From positions 1 through 14,058 of the forward strand of contig CAJTLU010000024.1 in the NCBI GenBank assembly GCA_910577175.1: DNA of 14,058 nucleotides, written 5' to 3'. Source of the DNA: an uncultured Lachnospiraceae bacterium (GTDB taxonomy: Bacteria; Bacillota; Clostridia; Lachnospirales; Lachnospiraceae). Below, in pieces: positions 6,741 to 14,058 of the stretch (position 1 is the first letter of the stretch; each line of letters starts with the position of its first letter). Both the position numbers and the translations under genes were made by a program. Below the pieces are notes generated by a model. The model was not told where the DNA came from and made no database searches. It worked only from the letters and a program-made list of their open reading frames with translations.

Positions 6741-9134
6741 TTATTTTTCTATCGTGTACAGGAACTGACACAGTGCTGCGGACTCTTCTCCGCCGATTCC
6801 CTGGAAGGTAAACGTCAGCACGGTTCGTTCGCTGCAGTCATAAAACTTCTTTTCTGCGAACCTCATAGCTTCCTCCGGAACCGGAATCACCTTGTCATAA
6901 TATCCGTCTTCCCTGTGCTCCTCCGGACAGCATTCCGGTACTGCCTCGTAAACGGTCACATCTCCTGCGGTAATCCGGATGCCTTTCCCTGCATCTGCCT
7001 CCCGGAACGTAGCATACAGGCCGGTTCCCTCCGGATTTACTATCATCGTATAGGAAAAACTGCCTCCCTGCTTTGCATAGCGCGCGGTTCCTCCCTCTGT
7101 CAGTCCGACGGAACCTGTACCATGCTCCGTCATATTATGCAGCGCATCGTTCTCATACTGCCCGTATCCCGGCTGCACCGTATCGATACGCTTTATTTCC
7201 TTCTTCCCGCCCTCTGCATCTGCAAAAGTCCGGTCAGTAAAGGTAAAATAAATACCATAACGCTCCTTATACTGAGAATAATGCGGCACATAGGTCAACG
7301 CTGCATCGGTTCCCGTAAGGACAAAGCGCAGTTCCTCTCCCTGACGCACCAGATGCTCCCCGATGGTCTGCATATATTCCTCTACGCTGCCTTCCTGTAC
7401 GACAATCCTTTCCTCCCCGGACGGAATATAGCTCTCTTCAATCACCCGGTTGCTTGGTATTGTAACATTCACGCCGGTCGTAGCGTCTATCATATCCTTT
7501 GTCCCCAGCAAGGCACTTAACACCACAGGGCCATATTGGAATGCGTAAGTATTTCTTCCGTCCGGAAGATTGTGCGCCGTCACCTTCATCGGCAACGTCA
7601 AATCGATACGGGTATCCGCCGCAAACGGTCCCTCCACGAGCGCATAGCCCTTTCCTTCCGCACTTGTCCCGGAAATTCTATACTTATATGGCACTCCGTT
7701 TACGGAAATTTCCGCCTCTGCTGCCAGCCAGCCCGGCAGACGGAACAAAATATTCCCTTCGAGCGCTCCGCCAATGCGGAAGGACACCTTCTCCGACTTC
7801 GGCACAGCAGCGCACTGTGTCACTTCCACCCCGTGAAATACCACGGAGGAGGAAATGTACTGGTTTACAATCAGCGTATTTTCTTTTTCAAAATAAAAGC
7901 TCTCCTGCAGCTTTGAAAAGTTCTCCATGCCCGTCCCGGTACAGCACCAGAATTTATTAAAGCGTTCCCCGTATACCTTATAGTATCCGCTTGCCATAGG
8001 CTGGAAGTAGGTCGTCATACCTGTCTCCGGATTCTGTGAGGAAAGAATCGAATTGATAAATGTCTTTTCATACCAGTCCGCATATCTTACGTCCCCGGTA
8101 ATCATAAACAGCTGCTTTGTCATCTTCAGCATATTATAGACATTACAGGTTTCGCAGTTGCAATTCGTCCTCTCCTTATCCAATATCCGGTCCACTCCGA
8201 AATGCTCCCATTCGCTGTTTCCTCCGGTAATATAAGTATGGTCCTCCGTTACCAGATCCCAGAAATGCGACGCATATGCCAGATAGCTTTCCTCTCCGGT
8301 CACGACATAGCGCTTTAACGCGCCTACAAACTTCGGTATCGTCGTGTTCGCATGATGGTTGTTCAACACATTGTCTCCGCTTTTTGCGTGCAGGACCCGC
8401 TCAAAAAGCTCTTTCTGGTCAAATGCGTGAGCCGCTTCCAGATGCTCCTTCTTTCCGGTAATCAGATATACGTCATACATACAATCGTTCATGCCGCCGT
8501 ACTCAATGCCAAGCACCGTCCTGTGGGTTTCCTCACTCCAGCCGGAGGTTCTTTTATATACCCAATCCGCGAGTCTTCCCGTAACTTCCTTTGTCGTCGC
8601 TTTGATGCCCGCTGCCAGTTCTCCGTCCACATCCATATTCACTACGGATACCAGCCCTTCAAAAAGCTTATGCATCGTATACCACGGCACCCATGCCTGT
8701 GTAATTATGTTTGTTTTATTTTCCTCTACATAATCAAACTGAAGTTCGACATTACTCTTATCCTGGATGACTGCGCCAAATAAAAAGCCTGTCCCGCCTG
8801 CCTCCTGGCACTCCAACAGACCATCCGCCAGACGCTTTAAAATCTGTAGCAGCTCCTGCCGGTCCGCTTCATCGCAGTTCACCGACTCACAGCTCCTGAC
8901 ACATGCCGTCATATAATGTCCCAGACTATGTCCGCCAATCAGCATGCTCTCCCAGCCAGGATACCGCTCTGTCCCGCGCATATCCACATCTGCAGTTTCG
9001 CGGAAGCCTGCCAGCAGTTTATCCGTATCAAACGCCGTCAGATAGGCAACCTCCTTTTCAAACGCGTTTACCAGATAAGAATCCTTTAATGTAACTTTGC
9101 ACAGTGAAAATGCCTTGTTTCCTCTTATATCCAC
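6741..9134 (-). CDS. Glycoside hydrolase family 127 beta-L-arabinofuranosidase
   Basis: GH127 enzymes release beta-L-arabinofuranose from plant glycans and hydroxyproline-linked arabino-oligosaccharides using a zinc-held cysteine nucleophile. The protein is 797 residues; the characterised Bifidobacterium enzyme HypBA1 is about 660, so this one has a longer C-terminal part. The all-alpha catalytic barrel spans roughly residues 10-420. GGNSEWEHFG gives the zinc ligand E310. NCNCETC gives acid/base E328 and zinc ligand C330. FWCCTGTGMEN gives the nucleophile C397 and C398. These match E322, E338, C340, C417 and C418 of HypBA1 in order and approximate spacing. Residues after 420 are beta-rich, with a C-terminal extension I do not assign. 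There is no signal peptide, so it should act in the cytoplasm on imported oligosaccharides. The start is GTG at 9134, with AGGAGA seven bases upstream. No sugar transporter or regulator is adjacent, so the substrate is untested. Confidence 0.93.
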   Translation of the reverse strand: MDIRGNKAFSLCKVTLKDSYLVNAFEKEVAYLTAFDTDKLLAGFRETADVDMRGTERYPGWESMLIGGHSLGHYMTACVRSCESVNCDEADRQELLQILKRLADGLLECQEAGGTGFLFGAVIQDKSNVELQFDYVEENKTNIITQAWVPWYTMHKLFEGLVSVVNMDVDGELAAGIKATTKEVTGRLADWVYKRTSGWSEETHRTVLGIEYGGMNDCMYDVYLITGKKEHLEAAHAFDQKELFERVLHAKSGDNVLNNHHANTTIPKFVGALKRYVVTGEESYLAYASHFWDLVTEDHTYITGGNSEWEHFGVDRILDKERTNCNCETCNVYNMLKMTKQLFMITGDVRYADWYEKTFINSILSSQNPETGMTTYFQPMASGYYKVYGERFNKFWCCTGTGMENFSKLQESFYFEKENTLIVNQYISSSVVFHGVEVTQCAAVPKSEKVSFRIGGALEGNILFRLPGWLAAEAEISVNGVPYKYRISGTSAEGKGYALVEGPFAADTRIDLTLPMKVTAHNLPDGRNTYAFQYGPVVLSALLGTKDMIDATTGVNVTIPSNRVIEESYIPSGEERIVVQEGSVEEYMQTIGEHLVRQGEELRFVLTGTDAALTYVPHYSQYKERYGIYFTFTDRTFADAEGGKKEIKRIDTVQPGYGQYENDALHNMTEHGTGSVGLTEGGTARYAKQGGSFSYTMIVNPEGTGLYATFREADAGKGIRITAGDVTVYEAVPECCPEEHREDGYYDKVIPVPEEAMRFAEKKFYDCSERTVLTFTFQGIGGEESAALCQFLYTIEK

Positions 9135-9424
9135 CTTAAGCTCTCCTTTCGTTTCCTGCCGTTTTATCCTTCTTATTCTATTATGACATCCAGAAGGAAA
9201 AATGGAAATCTAAGAAGGTAACAAAAGGTGTAAAAAAGTTAGCTTAACGTCTTTCGCCTTTTAATCTGCTCCCCCGTAGACAACATCACTATCCTGTCAC
9301 ACAGCAGGGCCTTCTGTTCTTTGGGAGAGGGCGGGGGCGCGCGGGGCAGAGCCACCGCAAAACCTACCGACAGCCGCCGCGCCAGTACAGATGGTTTTGC
9401 CGTTAGAATGAAGCAACTGTCACT
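9135..9424. other. Intergenic stretch with a GC-rich segment, no convincing gene
   Basis: The part next to the GH127 start (about 9135-9240) is AT-rich and must hold its promoter, but I see no clear -35/-10 pair. Segment 9321-9390 is strikingly GC-rich (GGGCGGGGGCGCGCGGGG, GCCGCCGCGCC). GCAAAACC at 9357-9364 and GGTTTTGC at 9393-9400 are inverted repeats around a 28-base GC-rich loop. A plus-strand frame without a start codon is open for about 40 codons (VLWERAGARGAEPPQNLP...), probably by GC-rich chance. On the minus strand this lies downstream of the kinase gene, but no T tract supports a terminator. It may mark the edge of the sensor/transport cassette. Confidence 0.5.
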
Positions 9425-10642
9425 TTACGCCATTTTCACAACAAGCGTTATATAAAAGCATTTATCACGAATATCAGCATATACCTCTCCATTCATAAGC
9501 CCCATCAGCCTTTTGCATATGAAAAGTCCAAGCCCGTTGCCCTGCACCCTGTCCGCATTATTTCCACGATGAAAGCTCTCGAATATCTGTGGAAGTTCTT
9601 TCACTTCAAGAGTACAGCCTGTATTTGATACCGTGATAAGCTCACAGCCGTCCATTTTATCAAAGCTAATCTCAATTCGTCTGCCGTCACCGTATTTGAT
9701 TGCATTTTCAATCAGATTTTGCAGGCACTCCGCAAGACGGTCGGGGTCGCAGGAAAGAATGCAGTCATCATATTTCTGAATCACAAGCTCTGTTCCCGAC
9801 ATGGCAAGCTGGGGAGCATATCTCGCATCTATCCTTGTGATGATAACGCTTAAGAAAGCCTCCCCCTGTGTGACCTCAAAGCTCATACAGTCCTCGCTTG
9901 CCGCCTTTGTGATCTCGCTGACAAAACGCTCTATCTCATCTGCACGGGTATTGATGTTCTCAGCGGCAGCACGTCGTTTTCCCTCGTCCTTGTATAATCC
10001 CCTGGCAAGTGCCTTTGCATTGAGTTTGATCGCAGCCAAAGGCGTTTTGATGTCGTGGGAAAGAGAGAGCAGCAAGAGTTTTTTGTCCCTCTGCATCGTG
10101 ATTTCTTTTTTGCGGCTGTCCTCGATACTCTCACGCAGGAGATTCACGCCCCATGTGAATTTTCTGAAGAAACGGCTTTTTTCCTCCGGTATCGGGACAG
10201 CAAGATTACCTCTTGCAAGCTCCTGCGGAACATCGTTCAGCCTGCCGAATGGCACAATGATATGCCCTCGGATATAATACAAAAGACCAATCATCAGCAG
10301 AAACAGCGCACCAAGTACACAGTTTATTGCCGTAATGCTGTGCTGTCCGTTTCCGACAGCATACTCCACACGATACAGCGTACCGCCCGCTTCTATGATC
10401 AGATAATGCTCATCAGAGATGTACAGACCACCGTCATCAGCCTTGAACACGCCCATAATGTGGGGATATTTTTCAAGGTCATAATTGCCTGTTTCCGCTA
10501 TCTCATCTGCAAGCCGCTTGGCTTCCACACGATAAATGCCTTCGTTACTGTTTTTTGCTCCCACAAGAAATAGATTCAACACCGCCGTCAGCAAAAGAAA
10601 TACAATTATCACTGCAATACACAGTCTTCTGAAAGCCCTCAT
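9425..10642 (-). CDS. Membrane sensor histidine kinase
   Basis: This 405-residue kinase would sense an extracellular signal and phosphorylate the response regulator encoded just upstream. Membrane segments lie at about residues 8-28 and 105-125, flanking an external loop of some 75 residues, followed by a HAMP-like linker (about 125-175). The H box LSLSHDIKTPLAAI places the phosphoacceptor at H196. The ATPase domain shows the N box NLIENAIKYGDG (309-320), a G1 box VSNTG (338-342), the F box IFESFHRG (353-360) and the G2 box GNGLGLFICKRL (368-379). G1 has Asn where DxG is commonest, a variant I associate with VncS-like kinases. The ATG overlaps the regulator stop by four bases (ATGA), so translation is coupled. 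With the ABC transporter upstream, it probably responds to a cell-envelope-active peptide or related stress; the actual ligand is unknown. Confidence 0.92.
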   Translation of the reverse strand: MRAFRRLCIAVIIVFLLLTAVLNLFLVGAKNSNEGIYRVEAKRLADEIAETGNYDLEKYPHIMGVFKADDGGLYISDEHYLIIEAGGTLYRVEYAVGNGQHSITAINCVLGALFLLMIGLLYYIRGHIIVPFGRLNDVPQELARGNLAVPIPEEKSRFFRKFTWGVNLLRESIEDSRKKEITMQRDKKLLLLSLSHDIKTPLAAIKLNAKALARGLYKDEGKRRAAAENINTRADEIERFVSEITKAASEDCMSFEVTQGEAFLSVIITRIDARYAPQLAMSGTELVIQKYDDCILSCDPDRLAECLQNLIENAIKYGDGRRIEISFDKMDGCELITVSNTGCTLEVKELPQIFESFHRGNNADRVQGNGLGLFICKRLMGLMNGEVYADIRDKCFYITLVVKMA

Positions 10643-11301
10643 ACAAACTTATACCCCACACCCCAGACGGTCAACAAACGCTTTGCATTCTTAGGATCAT
10701 CACCTAGCTTCTGGCGAAGGCGGTTAATATGCACGTGGAGCGTTTGCAACTCCGAATCACTGTCACTGCCCCAGACAGTACCAAACAGGTACTCTTTTTT
10801 CAGAGCTTTGCCCTGATTCTCGATCAGAAGCGCTAACAGTTCAAATTCCTTTGCAGGCAGTTCCACGGGCTTTTCATCGATGACTGCTGTTTTATTTGCA
10901 AGATTGAGTGTCACACCGTCCGCCGACAATGTATCACGCTGATACCGCCGTTTGAATATCCCCTTGATTTTAGCAATAAGAATATCAATATCATAAGGCT
11001 TTTCAATATAATCGTCAGCACCGAGGTCAAAGCCGTTCAGTTTATCCTCCTTGCCCGTCCTTGAACTTACAATCAGTATAGGAGTATCCGCATTTTCCCG
11101 AAGTTTGGAGCAGACTGCAAAGCCGTTCACATCGGGGAGATTGATGTCAAGCACCACAAGCCTTGCACCATATCGTTCAAAGAACTGCACGGCACGCTCT
11201 CCGCTGTCCACGCTTGACGTAATATATCCCTCGTCACGCAGGAAGTCCGTCAGCAAATCGGCTAGTTCCTTATCGTCTTCTACTATCAGAATATCCGTCA
11301 T
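10639..11301 (-). CDS. OmpR-family response regulator
   Basis: This 220-residue regulator is full length for the family. The receiver domain (about 1-115) has acidic pocket residues D9 and D10, phosphoacceptor D52 in VVLDINLPDVNGF, S80 at the Thr/Ser switch position and K101 in the EKPYD motif. The DNA-binding winged helix (about 125-220) shows LPAKEFELLALLIENQGKAL, then LHVHINRLRQKLGDD and the closing VWGVGYKFV. An AGGAGGTGAT site six bases or so before the ATG is nearly fully complementary to the 16S rRNA tail, so it is probably strongly translated. Only 51 bases separate it from the ATPase gene upstream. It most likely controls the promoter of the transporter genes, which lies beyond the right edge of the window. 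Confidence 0.93.
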   Translation of the reverse strand: MTDILIVEDDKELADLLTDFLRDEGYITSSVDSGERAVQFFERYGARLVVLDINLPDVNGFAVCSKLRENADTPILIVSSRTGKEDKLNGFDLGADDYIEKPYDIDILIAKIKGIFKRRYQRDTLSADGVTLNLANKTAVIDEKPVELPAKEFELLALLIENQGKALKKEYLFGTVWGSDSDSELQTLHVHINRLRQKLGDDPKNAKRLLTVWGVGYKFV

Positions 11302-11352
11302 AAGATCACCTCCTATAAGTCTTGTACCATATCAGCTAAGATTCTGCAAGTA

Positions 11353-12120
11353 TTACCAGCCCTGTTCTATAAGCCAGTTATTCAGTTCTCTTTCACGGTC
11401 ACGAAACTCCTTGTCACCGTTCCCGAAGTGTCCCATTTCTTTTTCACCAACGATACCGCCGTCCACAATGTAAAGTACCCTGCTGCACTTGGCCGCAACC
11501 TTTGAATCGTGGGTCACGCACATAATCGTCGTACCGTCACGGTTGAGGGAGAGCAGCTCGTTCATGACCTCATCAGAGCTTGCACGGTTTAATGCGCCTG
11601 TCGGCTCATCGGCAAAGATCATCTTGGGATTGTTTATCATACTGCGGCAGATACAAGCCCTCTGAAGCTGTCCGCCCGACACCTCGTTAATATCATTGTC
11701 GCACACATTGTCAATGCCGAGCCTGTGCATGAGTGCTCTGCCACGCTCCTCGGTCTGTCTACGGCTCTCCTTATTCTTTTTTGATTGTGCCACAGGGAGG
11801 ATTATGTTATCCAGAACGGTGAGGTTTTTCAGCATATACATCTGCTGGAAGATAAATCCCATTTCATCAAGACGCAGATCGGCAAGCTCTCTTTCTCCCA
11901 TTGCAGTGATATTTTTTCCGCAGAACAAGACTTCCCCCGATGTGATGCCGTCCATACCGGACACGGTGTAAAGCAGGGTGGATTTGCCCGAACCGGAGGG
12001 TCCCATAACTGCGGTCATTTCGCCCTCGGAAACGGTGAAATTTACGTTTTTCAGAACATTGTTCTGACGTTTGCTTGCTATGTAGGTTTTGCAGAGGTTC
12101 TTTACTTCTAAAATATTCAT
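11353..12120 (-). CDS. ABC transporter ATP-binding protein (MacB/LolD/BceA type)
   Basis: This 255-residue ATPase drives the FtsX-type permease encoded directly upstream. It has Walker A GPSGSGKST at 40-48, a Q loop at FIFQQ (89-93), the signature VSGGQLQRA at 147-155, Walker B MIFADEPTGALN at 167-178 and H-loop His204 in CVTHD. The family (MacB, LolD, FtsE, BceA) couples to FtsX permeases for mechanotransmission or peptide removal rather than classic import. The C-terminal stretch (about 225-255) is charged and ends ELNNWLIEQGW. The start has AGGAGT at good spacing, 14 bases after the permease stop. All catalytic residues are intact. Confidence 0.94.
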   Translation of the reverse strand: MNILEVKNLCKTYIASKRQNNVLKNVNFTVSEGEMTAVMGPSGSGKSTLLYTVSGMDGITSGEVLFCGKNITAMGERELADLRLDEMGFIFQQMYMLKNLTVLDNIILPVAQSKKNKESRRQTEERGRALMHRLGIDNVCDNDINEVSGGQLQRACICRSMINNPKMIFADEPTGALNRASSDEVMNELLSLNRDGTTIMCVTHDSKVAAKCSRVLYIVDGGIVGEKEMGHFGNGDKEFRDRERELNNWLIEQGW

Positions 12121-12134
12121 AATAAACTCCTTTC

Positions 12135-14058
12135 TTACTCGATACTTGCCGTATCGGAAGATTTGATTTTTTTGGTATAGAGTGAGGTCAAAAATGCGCT
12201 GACGACTGTGGCGGTAAGGACGATAACGGGGAATACTGCGTATATCTCCATGGGGGTTTGCATATATTCCACACCCATTTCAAGACCCATTGTTCCGAAA
12301 ATTGGGTCGAAGCAAAGCTTTGTAAGGGGCATGCCCAAAAGCTCCGCAAGAAGTACAGCCGCCGCTGCCGAAATGAAAAACCTTAACGTGTGCTGTCCGT
12401 ATATTTTGGCGTTCCTCATGCCTATGGCTTTCATGAGGGCAATCTCCGCCTGCTCCTTTGCGATAAAGGAACGTTCCATAAGCATGGTTATAAGCGCGAC
12501 TAAAATTACCGTAAGGACAGCGGACATTTTTTTAACCGCATCTATGGCGTCGCCAACCCCGGTAGTGTCACTTACTGTTTCGCCCGCTGTTTTAACGCTT
12601 GAGAACTTAGGATAAAGTTCCTTAATCTTTTCAATTCTCCTTAATACTTCCTTATCGTCGGGGGCGTCGGTAAATTTTATCTGCGTACCGGGGGAGCCGC
12701 TTGCTACGATATAGTTTATATCGCAGTCGGTATGAACTCTTACAGATATGCCCTGATTGACTATTGCCTGATACAGAGCGGTTATGATAAATTCCACCGT
12801 TTCGCCCGTCGGGTAGGACAAGGTAACGGTATCGCCTATTTCCGCACCCAGCTTTTTTGCCAAAAGAGTTGTCACTGCAATTTCGTCGCTGTCTTGGGGA
12901 GGAGTACCCTCTAAATATTCGTACATATCCATTGTTGTTCCCGTACCTTGAAGTATAGCTGCTTTGTTTTCATATTCGCCGTGTCCTATCATCGAATAAA
13001 TGTAATATTCCGTCATACATTCCGCGGGCATACCGTTTTCCTCAAGGGTCTGCTCCATGTCCTCAAGATATCTTTCAACCTTTTCATGTCCGTCCTCGGT
13101 CATAAACTTCATAGCTTCATCGCCGATGTCCGTAACGACGTGGCAGTCCGCCTCCCCAAAATATTTCAGCAGCTTTCCGCTTTTAAGAGACGCTGTGGCA
13201 TTGGAAAGTATAATCAGCAGAGACATACACAGAAAAAAAGTAAGGATAATGACAGTATAGCGTTTGGGACTGCTTACAATATCGTTTGCGGCAAGGAAAG
13301 CCGTTGTGCCAAGCCGCGATTTTCCAAGGCTCATAACGCCCTTTTTGCGGAAGCGTTCCCCCGTCTGCCCGTTTCTTATAGCATCGATAGGGGACATTTT
13401 GCTCACCCTGCCCGTGCAGCCGAGACAGAACAGGAGAATGACAGCCGCTACCAGAACTGCGCAGATAACGTTGACAAAAACGGTATTTCCTTCATTGATA
13501 ATAATCGAATCTGTTAACAAGCTCATAAGCATTTTGCCAAACGGATAGCTGAACACTAAACCAATCGCCGCGCCAACAACGGAAATAGCGAAGTATTTTG
13601 TAAGGTACAGCCCCCGGATTTTTATGTTCCGTATACCTATTGCTTTCATAACGCCTATCTCGCGAAATTCCTCGGAGAGGGTAAAGGCTATGGTGAACCG
13701 CAGCACCGCAAAGGATATGATTATAAGAATAAGGCTCACCACAAGGATAAGACCCGTGATTATCATATCAAAAATATAGGATTGATTCAGTGTATCTGCG
13801 TCACATTCAAAGGTAAAACTGTCCGATATATCCGCTATCTGAGACAGGGTCTTGTCAAGGTCGGCGGTGTGTATGTATAAGAATTTTCCGCCATACATAT
13901 TTTTTGTCGTCTTGTCGGACATATATTCGTCAAAGTCCTCGCCGTTAATGATAAACCTTTTAACGCCTATCAATTCCGTGCCGCAGGCAGCGTCCTTGAA
14001 ACCGCCCGCAAAGGTAAACTCACGACTTACGCCCTCTATTTCGACAGTAATTTTGTCG
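12135..14058 (-). CDS. FtsX-like ABC transporter permease with two FtsX domains, 5' end beyond the window
   Basis: The frame is open from the right window edge (first full codon at 14057) to a stop at 12135, giving 640 visible residues. A TTG at 13973 is merely an internal leucine codon, because the frame continues 28 codons further (DKITVEIEG...). The first FtsX domain has membrane segments at visible residues about 95-119, 155-175 and 193-215, with the loop EEFREIGVMKAIGIRN. A further segment lies at about 267-286. A large extracytoplasmic domain follows. A second FtsX domain near the C-terminus carries the parallel loop EQAEIALMKAIGMRN, then two more hydrophobic segments before the end SSDTASIE. 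This internal duplication is typical of large MacB-like permeases in Gram-positive antibiotic peptide transporters. The missing start and any N-terminal membrane segment lie to the right. Function inferred from the neighbours: export or removal of a membrane-active compound. Confidence 0.9.
   Translation of the reverse strand, partial: DKITVEIEGVSREFTFAGGFKDAACGTELIGVKRFIINGEDFDEYMSDKTTKNMYGGKFLYIHTADLDKTLSQIADISDSFTFECDADTLNQSYIFDMIITGLILVVSLILIIISFAVLRFTIAFTLSEEFREIGVMKAIGIRNIKIRGLYLTKYFAISVVGAAIGLVFSYPFGKMLMSLLTDSIIINEGNTVFVNVICAVLVAAVILLFCLGCTGRVSKMSPIDAIRNGQTGERFRKKGVMSLGKSRLGTTAFLAANDIVSSPKRYTVIILTFFLCMSLLIILSNATASLKSGKLLKYFGEADCHVVTDIGDEAMKFMTEDGHEKVERYLEDMEQTLEENGMPAECMTEYYIYSMIGHGEYENKAAILQGTGTTMDMYEYLEGTPPQDSDEIAVTTLLAKKLGAEIGDTVTLSYPTGETVEFIITALYQAIVNQGISVRVHTDCDINYIVASGSPGTQIKFTDAPDDKEVLRRIEKIKELYPKFSSVKTAGETVSDTTGVGDAIDAVKKMSAVLTVILVALITMLMERSFIAKEQAEIALMKAIGMRNAKIYGQHTLRFFISAAAAVLLAELLGMPLTKLCFDPIFGTMGLEMGVEYMQTPMEIYAVFPVIVLTATVVSAFLTSLYTKKIKSSDTASIE

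Noticed and set aside
9286..9416. Plus-strand frame through the GC-rich intergenic segment
   Set aside because: It has no start codon or ribosome site near its beginning, and GC-rich DNA lacks stops by chance.
11302..11352. Separate promoter for the response regulator (TTGCAG-17-TACAAG)
   Set aside because: Both elements are poor matches and the transcript start would nearly coincide with the ribosome site; co-transcription with the transporter is simpler.
13971..13973. TTG at 13973 as the permease start
   Set aside because: The frame stays open to the window edge and no ribosome site precedes the TTG, so the gene is 5'-truncated by the window.

Overview
The window looks like chromosomal accessory DNA from a Gram-positive gut Clostridium relative, most likely Lachnospiraceae. 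This rests on strong AGGAGG-type ribosome binding sites, frequent TTG/GTG starts, a Firmicutes-type SOS box, a lipobox lipoprotein with an EndA-type nuclease domain, and the style of the UvrB, GH127 and FtsX/ABC proteins. The genus assignment is inference; there is no rRNA or tRNA gene. Nearly every gene is on the minus strand, so transcription runs right to left. Only a GNAT acetyltransferase reads to the right.

Left part (1-1400): an AT-rich minus-strand gene runs off the left edge (306 codons visible). Immediately upstream of it is a broken uvrB: promoter, near-consensus SOS box and the first 89 codons are intact, then homology stops abruptly and a 24-codon unrelated tail leads to a stop. 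The AT-rich gene begins 34 bases after that stop, so it may be transcribed from the uvrB promoter.

Middle-left (1500-5940): a probable two-gene transcription unit. It starts at a good sigma-A-type promoter (about 5894-5922), encodes a complete type III restriction Res subunit (helicase plus PD-(D/E)xK nuclease) from a TTG start, then a secreted lipoprotein nuclease, and ends at a hairpin terminator (1511-1552). No Mod methyltransferase, the normal obligate partner of Res, is beside it: the next gene upstream is a divergent GNAT acetyltransferase with its own promoter.

Centre (6741-9134): a cytoplasmic GH127 beta-L-arabinofuranosidase with all expected zinc and catalytic residues, standing alone without transporter or regulator in view. 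A stretch of about 290 bases without a convincing gene (9135-9424), partly very GC-rich, separates it from the right part.

Right part (9425-14058): a compact four-gene unit in the order FtsX permease (5' end outside the window), ABC ATPase, OmpR-type response regulator and sensor kinase. This is the make-up of a peptide-antibiotic sensing and detoxification or efflux module (BceAB/VncRS-Vex-like). Overall the region reads as a mosaic of independently acquired cassettes: defence-like genes, a glycosidase, and a sensing/transport module. The most unusual points are the AT-rich gene placed behind a decapitated SOS-type uvrB promoter and the Res subunit without Mod.
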